Shown here piece after piece: positions 1 to 7,950 of a stretch of 64,000 nt of DNA. The DNA lies in the NCBI GenBank assembly GCA_036732755.1, contig DAINBU010000009.1, forward strand, positions 8,099-72,098. The letters run 5' to 3'. Under the pieces are notes generated by a model that was not told the DNA's origin, made no database searches, and was given only the letters and a program-made list of their open reading frames with translations. The number at the start of each line of letters is the position of its first letter. Within the stretch, counting starts at the first letter, position 1. The position numbers and the translations under genes were made by a program. Origin of the DNA: DASRRB01 sp036732755 (lineage in GTDB: Bacteria > Planctomycetota > B15-G4 > SIAN01).

Positions 1-703
1 GGATCGCGAGGAAGCGGTGCGACGGGATGCGCGCGACCGCCTCGCGGAAGTCGTAGTACTGCTGGAAGCGCGTCGGCTGCTGCGTCTTCGCCTCGATCCG
101 CTCCGAGACGAGGAGCGCCTCGTTGGTCCAGTGCTCGCGCACGAGGCGGCGCAGGTCGGCGTCCTCGGCGATCCCTTCCGCGACGATGTCGCGCGCGCCT
201 TGCAGCGCGGCGTCGACGTCGGCGACCTCCTTCGCGGGATCGACGAAGCGCGCTGCCTCCGCCTTGGGGTCGCCCGCGTCGGGCTGCGCGAGGATGCGCT
301 CGGCGAGCGGCTCGAGGCCGCGCTCGCGGGCGACCTGAGCGCGCGTGCGCCGCTTGGGCCGGAACGGCAGGTAGAGGTCCTCGAGCTCCGCCTTGGTCGC
401 GACCTCCTTGATGCGCGCCTCGAGCTCGGGCGTGAGCTTGCCCTGCTCGGCGATCGACCGCCTCACCGTCGCGCGCCGCTCGTCGAGGTCGACGAGGTAG
501 GCGGCGCGCTCCTGGATCGCCCGGATCTGCACCTCGTCGAGCGAGCCCGTCGCCTCCTTGCGGTAGCGCGCGATGAACGGGACGGTCGCGCCGTCCGACA
601 GCAGCCGGAGCGTCGCGGAGACGCTGGCCGTCGCGATGCGCGCCTCGCCCGCGATCACGTGGGCGAAGACGAGCGCGGACGGGGCGGAGGTGGCGGTGGT
701 CAT
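1..703 (-). CDS. tex: Tex, S1-domain transcription accessory protein (N-terminal part)
   Basis: Only the first 234 codons lie in the window; the gene continues beyond base 1. Translation from the ATG at 703 gives the Tex N-terminal helical region, with the family hallmarks VPFIARYRKEATGSLDEVQI near residues 41-60 and ELEDLYLPFRPKRRTRAQ near 105-122. Tex is a cytoplasmic nucleic-acid-binding protein with YqgF-like, HhH and C-terminal S1 domains, none of which is visible here, and it is linked to transcription and RNA processing. The OsmC-like gene lies 37 bases upstream on the same strand, so co-transcription is possible. The family assignment is strong; the completeness of the C-terminus is unknown. 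Confidence 0.93.
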   Translation of the reverse strand, partial: MTTATSAPSALVFAHVIAGEARIATASVSATLRLLSDGATVPFIARYRKEATGSLDEVQIRAIQERAAYLVDLDERRATVRRSIAEQGKLTPELEARIKEVATKAELEDLYLPFRPKRRTRAQVARERGLEPLAERILAQPDAGDPKAEAARFVDPAKEVADVDAALQGARDIVAEGIAEDADLRRLVREHWTNEALLVSERIEAKTQQPTRFQQYYDFREAVARIPSHRFLAI

Positions 704-740
704 GGCTGGCGCAACCGAGAAGGGTGCGGGGGCGCGCGGT

Positions 741-1154
741 TCAGTCGGGATAGACGAAGGTCATCGGACGCTCGATGTCGGCGCGGACGCTCTCGTGGAC
801 CGGGCAGGTGCGCGCGGTCCGTTCGAGGACGGTGCGCGCCTCGGCGTTGAGCCCGGCCGGCATCTCGATCCGCACGGGCAGGCGGGCGATGCGACGAGAA
901 GGCGTCGCGATCATGTGCTTCTCGACGCGCGCCCGCGCGCCGTCGAGCGGCCACTGGTGGCGCCGCGCGACAATCCCCATCGTCGTGAGGATGCACGTCG
1001 CGAGCGCGGTCGCGACCAGGTCGGTGGGCGAAAAGCTCTCACCGCGGCCCTCGTTGTCCTTGGGGGCGTCGGTCTCGAGCTCGACGCCGGACGGACCGTG
1101 CCGGGACACGGCGTGCAGCCCGCCTTGGTAGGTGACTTCGATCTCGACCATCAC
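741..1154 (-). CDS. OsmC/Ohr-family peroxiredoxin-like protein
   Basis: The 137-residue product has the length and layout of OsmC-family thiol peroxidases. The two family cysteines are present: Cys54 in LATCILTTMG and Cys117 in the CPVHESV motif. Proteins of this family reduce organic hydroperoxides in the cytoplasm using these cysteines. The start is a GTG at 1154 immediately followed by an ATG at 1151, and either could be used. It lies just upstream of tex and divergent from the Nudix gene. In a genome that also makes bacillithiol (55107-56654), that thiol is a plausible reductant, which is inference. Ohr and YhfA-like subfamilies cannot be separated by eye. Confidence 0.88.
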   Translation of the reverse strand: MMVEIEVTYQGGLHAVSRHGPSGVELETDAPKDNEGRGESFSPTDLVATALATCILTTMGIVARRHQWPLDGARARVEKHMIATPSRRIARLPVRIEMPAGLNAEARTVLERTARTCPVHESVRADIERPMTFVYPD

Positions 1155-1231
1155 GCTCGTTCCGTAGAGAGCGCGGGAGCATAGCGGCGCCGGCGGATTG
1201 CGCGGGTGCGCCTTGGCGTTAAACCGGCGCC

Positions 1232-2029
1232 ATGATCGAGCGGCGCGCCTTCTCCGTCAGCGTCTTCGCCCGCCACGGCGGCCGCGTGCTGCTGATCCGG
1301 CATGCACGCCTCGGGAAATGGCTCCCGGTCGGCGGCGAGATCGAGGCGGGCGAGACGCCGCTCGAGGCGGCGCGGCGCGAGCTGCGCGAGGAGACCGGCC
1401 TCGCAGGCCGCTTCGAGGCGCCGGGCGCGACCACCTTCATCGACGGTTCACCGCCCGGCCTGCTCGCCTACGAGGAGCACGCGGCGGGCTCCAAGGGCTC
1501 GCACTTGAACTTCGCGTTCGTCGCCGAGGTCGACTCGGAGCGCGTCGTCGGCAACGGCGAGTTCTCGGAGCACCGCTGGTTCGCGGAGCCCACGGAGATC
1601 GAGGCGCTCGACGCGCCGAAGAACGTCGTGCAGCTCGCCGCGCTCGCGCTCGCGCTCCCGCTTTCGCCAGGCGCCGCGGCGCCGCAGGAGCTCGCGCGCG
1701 CGTGGGTCGCGGCATTCAACGCACGCGACCTCGAGGCACTGCTCGCGCTCTACGCCGACGACGCGGTGCACCACTCCCCCAAGCTTCGGGCGCGCCGACC
1801 CGAGACGGGCGGGAACGTGCGCGGGAAGGAGGCGCTGCGCGCGTGGTGGGCCGACTCCTTCGACCGGCTGCCGGGGCTGCACTACGAGGCGCGCCGCGTC
1901 ACTGCTTCGGGCCACCTCCTCATCCTCGAATACGATCGCTCGCTGCCGGGCGAGGCGACGCTCGCGGTCGCCGAGCTCTTCGTCGTGCGCGCCGGCCGGA
2001 TCGCCGAGTCGCGCGTCTACCACGGGTGA
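1232..2029 (+). CDS. Nudix hydrolase fused to a SnoaL/NTF2-like domain
   Basis: The first half is a Nudix fold with a perfect signature box: Gly35, Glu41, then REL-EE-GL at residues 49-57. The second half, about residues 150-262, reads as a SnoaL-like NTF2 domain (LARAWVAAFNARDLEALLAL, a typical polyketide-cyclase-like opening). Nudix enzymes hydrolyse nucleoside diphosphates linked to another moiety; the substrate cannot be read from sequence. Both domains are in one uninterrupted frame of 265 residues, so this looks like a genuine fusion. It is followed 13 bases later by a secreted protein gene on the same strand. Confidence 0.88.
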   Translation: MIERRAFSVSVFARHGGRVLLIRHARLGKWLPVGGEIEAGETPLEAARRELREETGLAGRFEAPGATTFIDGSPPGLLAYEEHAAGSKGSHLNFAFVAEVDSERVVGNGEFSEHRWFAEPTEIEALDAPKNVVQLAALALALPLSPGAAAPQELARAWVAAFNARDLEALLALYADDAVHHSPKLRARRPETGGNVRGKEALRAWWADSFDRLPGLHYEARRVTASGHLLILEYDRSLPGEATLAVAELFVVRAGRIAESRVYHG

Positions 2030-2042
2030 AGAGGGGGGCGCC

Positions 2043-2726
2043 ATGCGTCCGAGCACGAGCGGGTTCTTCGCGGCGATCGCGCTTGCGGCGGTCGCGCGCT
2101 TCGTCGGCGGCGGCACGGTGGTCGAGGATTTCGAGACGCCGCTCGAGGCGACCGGGCTGCCGAAGGGCTTCGCGCCCGCCGTCGCGGTCGAGCCGGGACC
2201 GCCGGGCAATCCCGCTCCAGCCGGAAAGCTCGCCAAATGGTCCGTCGTCGAGGAGCCGTCGCGCCAAGGCAAGCGCGTGCTGAAGCTCGTCGAGTCGAAG
2301 AACCGCGGCTCCGTCCACAACCTCTTCCTGCGCGACGAGAAGTCGCCCGCCGACCTCTCCGTCTCGGTGCGGCTGCGCGCCGACTCGGGCAACGAGGACC
2401 GCGGCGGCGGCCTGATCTGGCGCATGGTCGACGAGCAGAACTACTACCTCGCGCGCTGGAACCCCCTCGAGAAGACGGTCGCCGTCTATCGCACCGTGAA
2501 GGGGCGGCGCATCACGCTGCAGTTCGTCCCGGTCGCCGGCGTCTCGGGCGAGTGGCACTCGCTCAAGGTGACGATGAAGGGGCGCGTCATCTCGATCGAG
2601 TTCGACGACGCGAAGGCGATGAGCCTTCCCGACGACACCTGGAAGGAGGCGGGCCGCGTCGGCCTCTGGACGCGCAGCGACGCGCAGTCGAGCTTCGACG
2701 ACCTCGCGATCGCGCCGATCGAGTAG
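2043..2726 (+). CDS. Exported concanavalin/LamG-like domain protein
   Basis: The 227-residue product begins with a short hydrophobic signal-like segment (residues 8-20) and then a single beta-rich domain. Phrases such as VVEDFETP, GGGLIWRMVDEQNYYLARWNP and GLWTRSDAQSSFDDLAI are typical of the concanavalin-like/DUF1080-type domains common in Planctomycetes, where they often bind or act on glycans. No catalytic residues can be assigned. It probably acts outside the cytoplasm. The gene follows the Nudix fusion by 13 bases and may share its transcript. Confidence 0.72.
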   Translation: MRPSTSGFFAAIALAAVARFVGGGTVVEDFETPLEATGLPKGFAPAVAVEPGPPGNPAPAGKLAKWSVVEEPSRQGKRVLKLVESKNRGSVHNLFLRDEKSPADLSVSVRLRADSGNEDRGGGLIWRMVDEQNYYLARWNPLEKTVAVYRTVKGRRITLQFVPVAGVSGEWHSLKVTMKGRVISIEFDDAKAMSLPDDTWKEAGRVGLWTRSDAQSSFDDLAIAPIE

Positions 2727-3032
2727 GCGCGCCGACCGCGGCCGAAAAACCGGCGGCGCCGCGCGGACCCGGAGCGGGGGGGAGGGGAGCTCCGAGTCGG
2801 GCGCGACGCCGCCGCATGTGGACCGGCCGCGGAGTCTTCACCTGTCCGCGGACGGGAAGTCGCCGTCGCGGCATGAGGCGCGGGGCGGCCGCCCCCCAGT
2901 GCCGGAAAACCGCGGCACGCGGCTCACGCTTTTTCCTCCCTCGTTCGTGTGAGCCCCGGATCCCGCCGTTTCGGCAGGGTGGGTCGTTCGGCCGCCATAC
3001 GCGACGGCCACGAGTGAATGAGGAGACCTGCC
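2727..3032. other. Intergenic region, no gene seen
   Basis: About 300 bases between the LamG-like gene and the next lipoprotein gene. No convincing ORF or RNA gene was found. A 7-bp inverted repeat (GGCTCAC...GTGAGCC) brackets an unpaired TTTTTCCTCCCT stretch near 2921-2954 and might be a weak terminator or part of the downstream leader. An AGGAG ribosome-binding site at 3021-3025 serves the ATG at 3033. Confidence 0.4.
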
Positions 3033-3917
3033 ATGTCGAAGCCGATGCCCGCCTCGCTCGCCGCGCCCCTCCTGCTCGCGTCCCTCGTCGGGTGCGACCG
3101 CTCGAACGCGCAGGCGCCCTCCGACGCCGCGTCGACCGCGTACCGGGCCGTCGAGTGGAAGCACGCGCTCGGCGCGTCGCTGCTCGTGCCCGCCGAGTGG
3201 GAGCAGCAGACGGGCGGCGGCTCGACCACGTTCGTGCCGCCCGACGCGGCGCGCGCGGACGGCAAGCTGAGCGAGGTCGCCTCCTTCGTCTTCCTGACGG
3301 CTGGCGGGATCGACGACGTCCGCTCGCCGCGTCTCGTCGAGCGCGCCGACGCGGAACTCGCAGGGCTCGCCGAGACGATCACGCGCGTCGGGAAGGTCGA
3401 GCGCGTCGAGGCCGCCGACCAAGAGGGGATCGCGCTCCACTACGACATGGAGAGCGGCGGTGTGCGCGGCCACGCCGATCTCTACGTCACGCTCCACGAC
3501 GGGCTCGCCGTCGGACTGCTCGTGATGGGAGAGGCGGAGCGGCTGGCGCGGGACGCCGCGCTCGCGCGCGCCATGTTCGGCTCGTTGCGCTTCGGGGCGC
3601 AGCTCCACGAAGGCTGGATCGCGCGCGCCTGGACGCGCGGCGAGGCGTACTCGAGCCAGGGCTTCAGCGCGGCGACGCAGACGACGCTGCGGCTCGGCGC
3701 CGACGGCCGCTTCGTCCGCCTCAGCGAGGCGGCGGGCGGCGACGCGAGCAGCTCCTTCGAGTCGGACGGCGGCGGCGAGCCCGGCCGCTGGTGCGGCGGC
3801 GCGGGCGCGCTCCTCCTGCGCTACGACGACGGCGCCTTCGCGACCTTCTCCTGCAAGCTCGTCGACGGAACGCTCGTCCTCACCGACGGCGGCGGACGCC
3901 GCTCGCTCTGGAACTGA
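3033..3917 (+). CDS. Putative lipoprotein of unknown function
   Basis: The ATG at 3033 is preferred over the in-frame ATG at 3018 because AGGAG sits 7 bases upstream of it. The N-terminus has a lipoprotein signal ending in LLASLVGC, so the mature protein is probably lipid-anchored. The remaining roughly 270 residues contain an N-terminal region with SLLVPAEWEQQTGG, resembling PsbP/DUF1795-like domains, and a C-terminal beta-rich region rich in Gly, Ser and Asp. I do not recognise a specific family. The stop codon is directly followed by the broken brnT reading frame. Confidence 0.7.
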   Translation: MSKPMPASLAAPLLLASLVGCDRSNAQAPSDAASTAYRAVEWKHALGASLLVPAEWEQQTGGGSTTFVPPDAARADGKLSEVASFVFLTAGGIDDVRSPRLVERADAELAGLAETITRVGKVERVEAADQEGIALHYDMESGGVRGHADLYVTLHDGLAVGLLVMGEAERLARDAALARAMFGSLRFGAQLHEGWIARAWTRGEAYSSQGFSAATQTTLRLGADGRFVRLSEAAGGDASSSFESDGGGEPGRWCGGAGALLLRYDDGAFATFSCKLVDGTLVLTDGGGRRSLWN

Positions 3918-4139
3918 CTCACGCTGCCAAACACGGCGTGTCGCTCTCGGAAGCGCTGACCGTCTTCTCCCACTGACGAGGAGCGCTTCGTGACCATCGG
4001 TCTCTCGTGCCGCGGTCGACTGTTGGTTGTCGTACATGCGGAACGCGGGCAGAATCTGCGGCTCATCAGCGCCCGTCGGGCCGATCGGGATGAGATCGAG
4101 GCCTACGTGCGCACGCGAATCCGACACGGAACGAAGTGA
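3914..4139 (+). pseudogene. brnT: Broken BrnT-type toxin
   Basis: Two reading frames together match the middle and C-terminus of BrnT ribonuclease toxins. Frame one, from 3914, reads AAKHGVSLSEALTVFS and stops at 3974-3976. Frame two, from 3975, reads DEERFVTIGLSCRGRLLVVV, then the conserved ISARRA segment, and ends at 4137-4139. The segment normally found between VF and DEERF (about a dozen residues) is missing, and so is the usual start with an EWDP-type motif. The remnant abuts the stop of the upstream lipoprotein gene. The toxin is therefore very probably inactive. Its position directly before brnA matches the normal toxin-antitoxin order. Confidence 0.75.
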
Positions 4140-4140
4140 C

Positions 4141-4383
4141 ATGCGCAGCCGCTACGATTTCTCGAACGGCGTCCTTGGGAAATACGTCCAGCGGGTCAAG
4201 GGCGTCGTACGCGTCGTCACGCTCGAACCCGACGTCGCCGCCGTGTTCCTCGACTCCCGCTCCGTCAATCGCGCGCTGCGGCGACTGATCGCGGACCGGC
4301 CCCAGCGTCGCCGGAAGGCGACGCGTGAATCGTCTCGCCGGAAGGCGACGCGTGAATCATCTCGCCGGAAGGCGACGCGCTAG
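4141..4383 (+). CDS. brnA: BrnA-type antitoxin with repeat-extended C-terminus
   Basis: The ATG at 4141 lies one base after the broken brnT frame. The first 50 residues match BrnA antitoxins: YDFSNGVLGKYVQRV, then VVTLEPDVAAVFLDSRSVNRALRRLI, the dimerising ribbon-helix-helix-like region. BrnA normally binds both BrnT and its own operator. From residue 57 onward the protein is a 9-residue tandem repeat, RRKATRESS, written almost three times by a 27-bp DNA repeat. The stop codon lies in the third copy. With the toxin broken, this is an orphan antitoxin; it may still bind DNA. Strongly basic tail. Confidence 0.78.
   Translation: MRSRYDFSNGVLGKYVQRVKGVVRVVTLEPDVAAVFLDSRSVNRALRRLIADRPQRRRKATRESSRRKATRESSRRKATR
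4309..4380. repeat. 27-bp tandem repeat, 2.7 copies, each with a small hairpin
   Basis: Copies lie at 4309-4335, 4336-4362 and 4363-4380. Only one base differs between the first two. Each unit contains CGCCGGAAGGCG, in which CGCC and GGCG can pair around GGAA. The repeat forms the 3' end of brnA and sits just downstream of argB, which ends on the other strand at 4396. It may be an expanded palindromic repeat or a terminator-like structure. Confidence 0.85.
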
Positions 4384-4395
4384 TCGTCCCTACGG

Positions 4396-5358
4396 TCAGG
4401 CCCCCGCCGCGGCCGCGGTCGCTTCGCCGCTCGCCGCCTTCTCCGCCGCGGAGAGCTCGCGGCGGTCCTTCACGATGAGCGTGCCCGAGCCCTCGTTCGT
4501 GAAGATCTCGGTCAGGAGGCTGGCGCGCTCGCTGCCGATCACGTGCACGCGCGCGACGCCGTGCTCGAGCGCCATGCGGATCGCGGAGACCTTCGGCAGC
4601 ATGCCGGACGCGACCGCGCCGCTGTCGACGAGCTCCTCGAGCCCGCGCAGGTCGGTCGACGAGACGAGCGACGTGCGGTCGCTCTTGTCCTCGAGGACGC
4701 CCGGCACGTCGGTGACGAAGACGAGCTTCTCCGCGCCGAGCGCGCGCGCGAGCGTCGCGGCCACCGTGTCGGCGTTGATGTTGAGCACGCTGCCCTGGTC
4801 GTCGGCACTCAGCGGGCTCACGACCGGCAGGTAGCCCGACGCGAGCAGGCTGCGCAGCAGCGTGACGTCGACCGATTCGACGTCGCCGACGAAGCCGAAG
4901 TCGACCATCTGCGGCTCGCCGTCGACCATCACGGTGCGCGGCGCTCGGCGGCGCGCCTTGATCAAGCCGGCGTCGAGCCCCGACACGCCGACCGCCTGCA
5001 GCCCGACCGCGCGGCACGCCGAGAGCACGTTCGTGTTGACGGCGCCGTTCATGGTGAGGATCGCCACCTCGAGCGCGGCCGCGTCGGTGACGCGCCGCCC
5101 CTCGTAGATGCGCGGCTGCAGGCCGAGCCGCTTGGAGAGCTCGCTCGTCTGCGGACCGCCGCCGTGGACGAGCACGGCATGGATGCCGAGCTCGCGGACG
5201 ACGGAGAGCTGCTCGGCGAGGTCGCGCAGCAGCGCGGAGTCGCTGCAGGCGGCGCCGCCGATCTTGATGACGAAGGTCTTGTTCTTGAACAGCCGGACGT
5301 AGGGGAGCGCGCGCTTGAGCGCCTCCATCGTCGTGCTGCGGTCGTCGGCAAAGGTCAT
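4396..5358 (-). CDS. argB: Acetylglutamate kinase
   Basis: The 320-residue product catalyses ATP-dependent phosphorylation of N-acetylglutamate, the second step of arginine synthesis. Family motifs are clear: KIGGAAC at 32-38, VHGGGPQ at 64-70 and NINADTVA at 193-200 for nucleotide binding. The start at 5358 (MTFADDRS) is preceded by an AAGGAAG ribosome-binding site. The open frame extends further upstream but that part is a shadow of argD. It is the last gene of the argG-P-loop-argC-argD-argB cluster, 65 bases after argD. A C-terminal Ala-rich tail of about 15 residues (EKAASGEATAAAAGA) is unusual but harmless. Confidence 0.95.
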   Translation of the reverse strand: MTFADDRSTTMEALKRALPYVRLFKNKTFVIKIGGAACSDSALLRDLAEQLSVVRELGIHAVLVHGGGPQTSELSKRLGLQPRIYEGRRVTDAAALEVAILTMNGAVNTNVLSACRAVGLQAVGVSGLDAGLIKARRRAPRTVMVDGEPQMVDFGFVGDVESVDVTLLRSLLASGYLPVVSPLSADDQGSVLNINADTVAATLARALGAEKLVFVTDVPGVLEDKSDRTSLVSSTDLRGLEELVDSGAVASGMLPKVSAIRMALEHGVARVHVIGSERASLLTEIFTNEGSGTLIVKDRRELSAAEKAASGEATAAAAGA

Positions 5359-5423
5359 GGTCTTCGGTCTTCCTTGCGAATGCTTCGAATCTGGATGGGT
5401 GAATGCGGACGGGACGGCCGTCG

Positions 5424-6671
5424 TCAGGCCGGGATCGCGCCGAGCGCGGTCGCGAGCTGCTCGACGTGCACCTCTTCGAGGATCAGCGGCGGCATGAGCC
5501 GCACGATGTGCGGGTCGTGGCTCGTGCCGGCCAGGATCGCGTGCGCGCGCAGGTCGGCGAGGACCTCCCGCGCCGGCCGCCGCGTCCGCAGCCCGATCAG
5601 CAGGCCGAGCCCCTGGATCCCCTCGACCGGCCCCACGCAGCAGCGGTCGAAGATCTTCTTGCTCACGCGCTTCACGCGCTCGAGCAGGTGCTCGTCCTCG
5701 ATGGCGCGCAGCGTCGCGTCGACGAGCGCGCACGCCATCGGCCCGCCGCCGAAAGTCGTGCCGAGCTGGCCGCGCTTGAGCTGCGCCGCGACGGCCTCGC
5801 CCACCAGCAGCGCGCCGCACGGGAAGCCGCCGGCGATCCCCTTCGCCGTCGCGAGCACGTCGGGCGTGATGCCGTAGTGCTGCGCCGCGAACGGGGAGCC
5901 CGAGCGGCCGACGCCGATCTGCACCTCGTCGAGGATCAGGAGCGCGCCGTGGCGCTGCGTGACTTCCCGCGCTGCCTGCACGAAGGACTTGGAGAGCGGT
6001 CGCGCGCCCGCGACGCCCTGCACCGGCTCGAAGATCACCGCCGCGACGTCGGGCCCGAGCGCCGCCTGCAGCGCCGAGACGTCGTCGAACGGAACCCACG
6101 TCACGTCGAAGGGCTTGCGCGGGAAGGCGTACCAGCCGTCGTGGTGGTCGGTGATGGCGGCGGCGCCCGCGGTCCGGCCGTGGAACGCGCCGGCCACCAC
6201 GACGACGCGCGGCCGCTTCGTCACCAAGAAGGCCACGCACAGCGCGTTCTCGATCGCCTCGGCGCCCGAGTTCACGAAGAAGACGCGCGTGAGCCCCAGC
6301 GGCGCGAACTTCACCAGCCGCGCCGCGGCGCGCACGCGGATCTCGAGGTCGACTGCGTTGCTTTGGAAAAAGAGGCGGCGCGCCTGGTTCGCGAGCGCCT
6401 CGATGAGGTAGGGGTGGCCGTAGCCGAGCGCTGCCACCGCGTGGCCGCCGTAGAAGTCGAGGAACTTGCGGCCGCTCTTGTCCTGCACGGTGACGCCGTC
6501 GCCGCTCGGGATCTCGACGCCCATGCGTTCGAAGATCTCGAGGAGAGGCGAGGGTGGCGTGACGGCAGCGGGCGCGGAGGCGGTCGAGGCCGCCGCGCCC
6601 GCGCGAGTGGCGCCGGGAGCGGCGCTCGCGGTGGGCGAAGAGGCCGACGTTGGGGGGAGAGGAGAGTTCAC
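5424..6671 (-). CDS. argD: Acetylornithine aminotransferase
   Basis: PLP-dependent class-III aminotransferase of 415 residues that converts N-acetylglutamate semialdehyde to N-acetylornithine. Visible landmarks are NSGAEAIENAL near 134-144, LDEVQIGVGR near 248-256, and the Schiff-base lysine at 277 in ATAKGIAGG. The first 40 residues are a Pro/Ala/Ser-rich extension not expected in ArgD; a later start is possible but none has obvious support. It lies 13 bases after argC. Ornithine aminotransferase and related transaminases share these motifs, but the arginine neighbours decide the assignment. Confidence 0.93.
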   Translation of the reverse strand: MNSPLPPTSASSPTASAAPGATRAGAAASTASAPAAVTPPSPLLEIFERMGVEIPSGDGVTVQDKSGRKFLDFYGGHAVAALGYGHPYLIEALANQARRLFFQSNAVDLEIRVRAAARLVKFAPLGLTRVFFVNSGAEAIENALCVAFLVTKRPRVVVVAGAFHGRTAGAAAITDHHDGWYAFPRKPFDVTWVPFDDVSALQAALGPDVAAVIFEPVQGVAGARPLSKSFVQAAREVTQRHGALLILDEVQIGVGRSGSPFAAQHYGITPDVLATAKGIAGGFPCGALLVGEAVAAQLKRGQLGTTFGGGPMACALVDATLRAIEDEHLLERVKRVSKKIFDRCCVGPVEGIQGLGLLIGLRTRRPAREVLADLRAHAILAGTSHDPHIVRLMPPLILEEVHVEQLATALGAIPA

Positions 6672-6684
6672 GTTCGGCTCCGTT

Positions 6685-7950
6685 TCAGTACCAGCCCAGG
6701 CCGGCGAGCTCGAGGCCCGTACGCTCGTCGAAACCGAAGAGCCGGTTCATCCACTGCACGGCGCCGCCAGCGGCGCCCTTCGTCAGGTTGTCGATCACGC
6801 TCAGGACGACCAGCGTGCGGCCGCGCACCGCGATGCCGAGCCGGCAGCGGTTGGTGCCGACCACCTCCGTCAGTTTGGGCGGAGTCGTCGTCGCGCGCAC
6901 GAAACTACGTTCTCCGTAGAGCGTGTTGATGCGCGCGACCAGCGCGGCGGCGCGGTCGACATCGGAGCCGTCCGGGGCGTCGCGCAAGGTCATGCGGATC
7001 GTCGCATGAATCCCGCGTACGAACGGGCCCGAGTGCGGGACGAATTCGACGTCCGGCTCGCAGCCGCGGCAGGCGGCGCCGAGCAGCTGCCGCATCTCCG
7101 CTTCGTGCCGGTGCGCAAGCGGGTGGTAGGAATAGAGCGTCGCGTGGCGGTCGGGGTGGTGCGTCGCGGCGCTCGGCGACTTGCCGCTGCCGCTGCTGCC
7201 GGTCGTCGCCGCGACGAAGACGTCGCTCTCGACGAGGCCGAGCCGGAAGAAGGGCCACGCCGCGCACACGACCGCGGTCGTGAAGCAGCCCGGCTGCGCC
7301 GCATGCTGCGGCATCGTGCCGTGCTTGGTGAGCGCGAAGTGCTCCGGCACGGCGCACGCGAACTCCTTCAAGAGCTCCGGCGCGCCGTGCGGCTGGCCGT
7401 AGACCTGCTCCCACTTCGACGCGTCGTCGAAGCGGAAGTCGGCGGAGAGGTCGACTACGTGGAAATGGTCCTCGTCGAGCTCGACGCCGTTCGCGCGCGC
7501 GGCGGCGCGCGCCGCGAAGAGCTTCGCGAGCAGCGGCGCGGCCGCGCCGTGCGGCGTCGCGGTGAAGACGGCGAGCGGGCCGGGCCGCGCGAACCACGCG
7601 GCACCCTCCTCCTCGCCGATGAACTTCACGCCGTCGAGCTTCGTCCCCGCGAGGTGCGGGAAGGCGCGCGTCACCGGCTCGCCCGCCTGCGTCGTCGAGA
7701 AGACGGCGGCCGGCGTGAAGCGCGGGTGCTGCACGAGCAGGCGGAGCAGCTCGCCCGCGACGTAACCCGATCCACCGAACACGACCGCCGGCACCACCTT
7801 CGAGATGAGCTGCGGATGACCGTCGATCTGCTCGTCGATGCTTGCCTTCAGCCGGACTCGGTCAGCCGGCAGCTCCATCTCGGCAAGGCGCGATTGCCAG
7901 CCGCGAACCGTTTCAGCACGCGGGGCCTTCGAACCCGATTTAGAGATCAT
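6685..7950 (-). CDS. argC: N-acetyl-gamma-glutamyl-phosphate reductase
   Basis: NADPH-dependent reductase of the third arginine step. The nucleotide-binding GGSGYVAGELLRLL starts at residue 59 and the catalytic cysteine is Cys222 in AQPGCFTTAVV. A roughly 50-residue segment precedes the Rossmann domain (residues 1-52, with a predicted helix MELPADRVRLKASIDEQI), which is not part of ordinary ArgC. The ATG at 7950 overlaps the stop of the preceding gene (stop at 7940-7942), indicating translational coupling. If the extension is real it could mediate contact with the coupled P-loop protein, which is speculation. Confidence 0.94.
   Translation of the reverse strand: MISKSGSKAPRAETVRGWQSRLAEMELPADRVRLKASIDEQIDGHPQLISKVVPAVVFGGSGYVAGELLRLLVQHPRFTPAAVFSTTQAGEPVTRAFPHLAGTKLDGVKFIGEEEGAAWFARPGPLAVFTATPHGAAAPLLAKLFAARAAARANGVELDEDHFHVVDLSADFRFDDASKWEQVYGQPHGAPELLKEFACAVPEHFALTKHGTMPQHAAQPGCFTTAVVCAAWPFFRLGLVESDVFVAATTGSSGSGKSPSAATHHPDRHATLYSYHPLAHRHEAEMRQLLGAACRGCEPDVEFVPHSGPFVRGIHATIRMTLRDAPDGSDVDRAAALVARINTLYGERSFVRATTTPPKLTEVVGTNRCRLGIAVRGRTLVVLSVIDNLTKGAAGGAVQWMNRLFGFDERTGLELAGLGWY

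Noticed and set aside
4309..4380. Short repeats as a CRISPR array
   Set aside because: Units are directly adjacent with no spacers and are translated as part of brnA.
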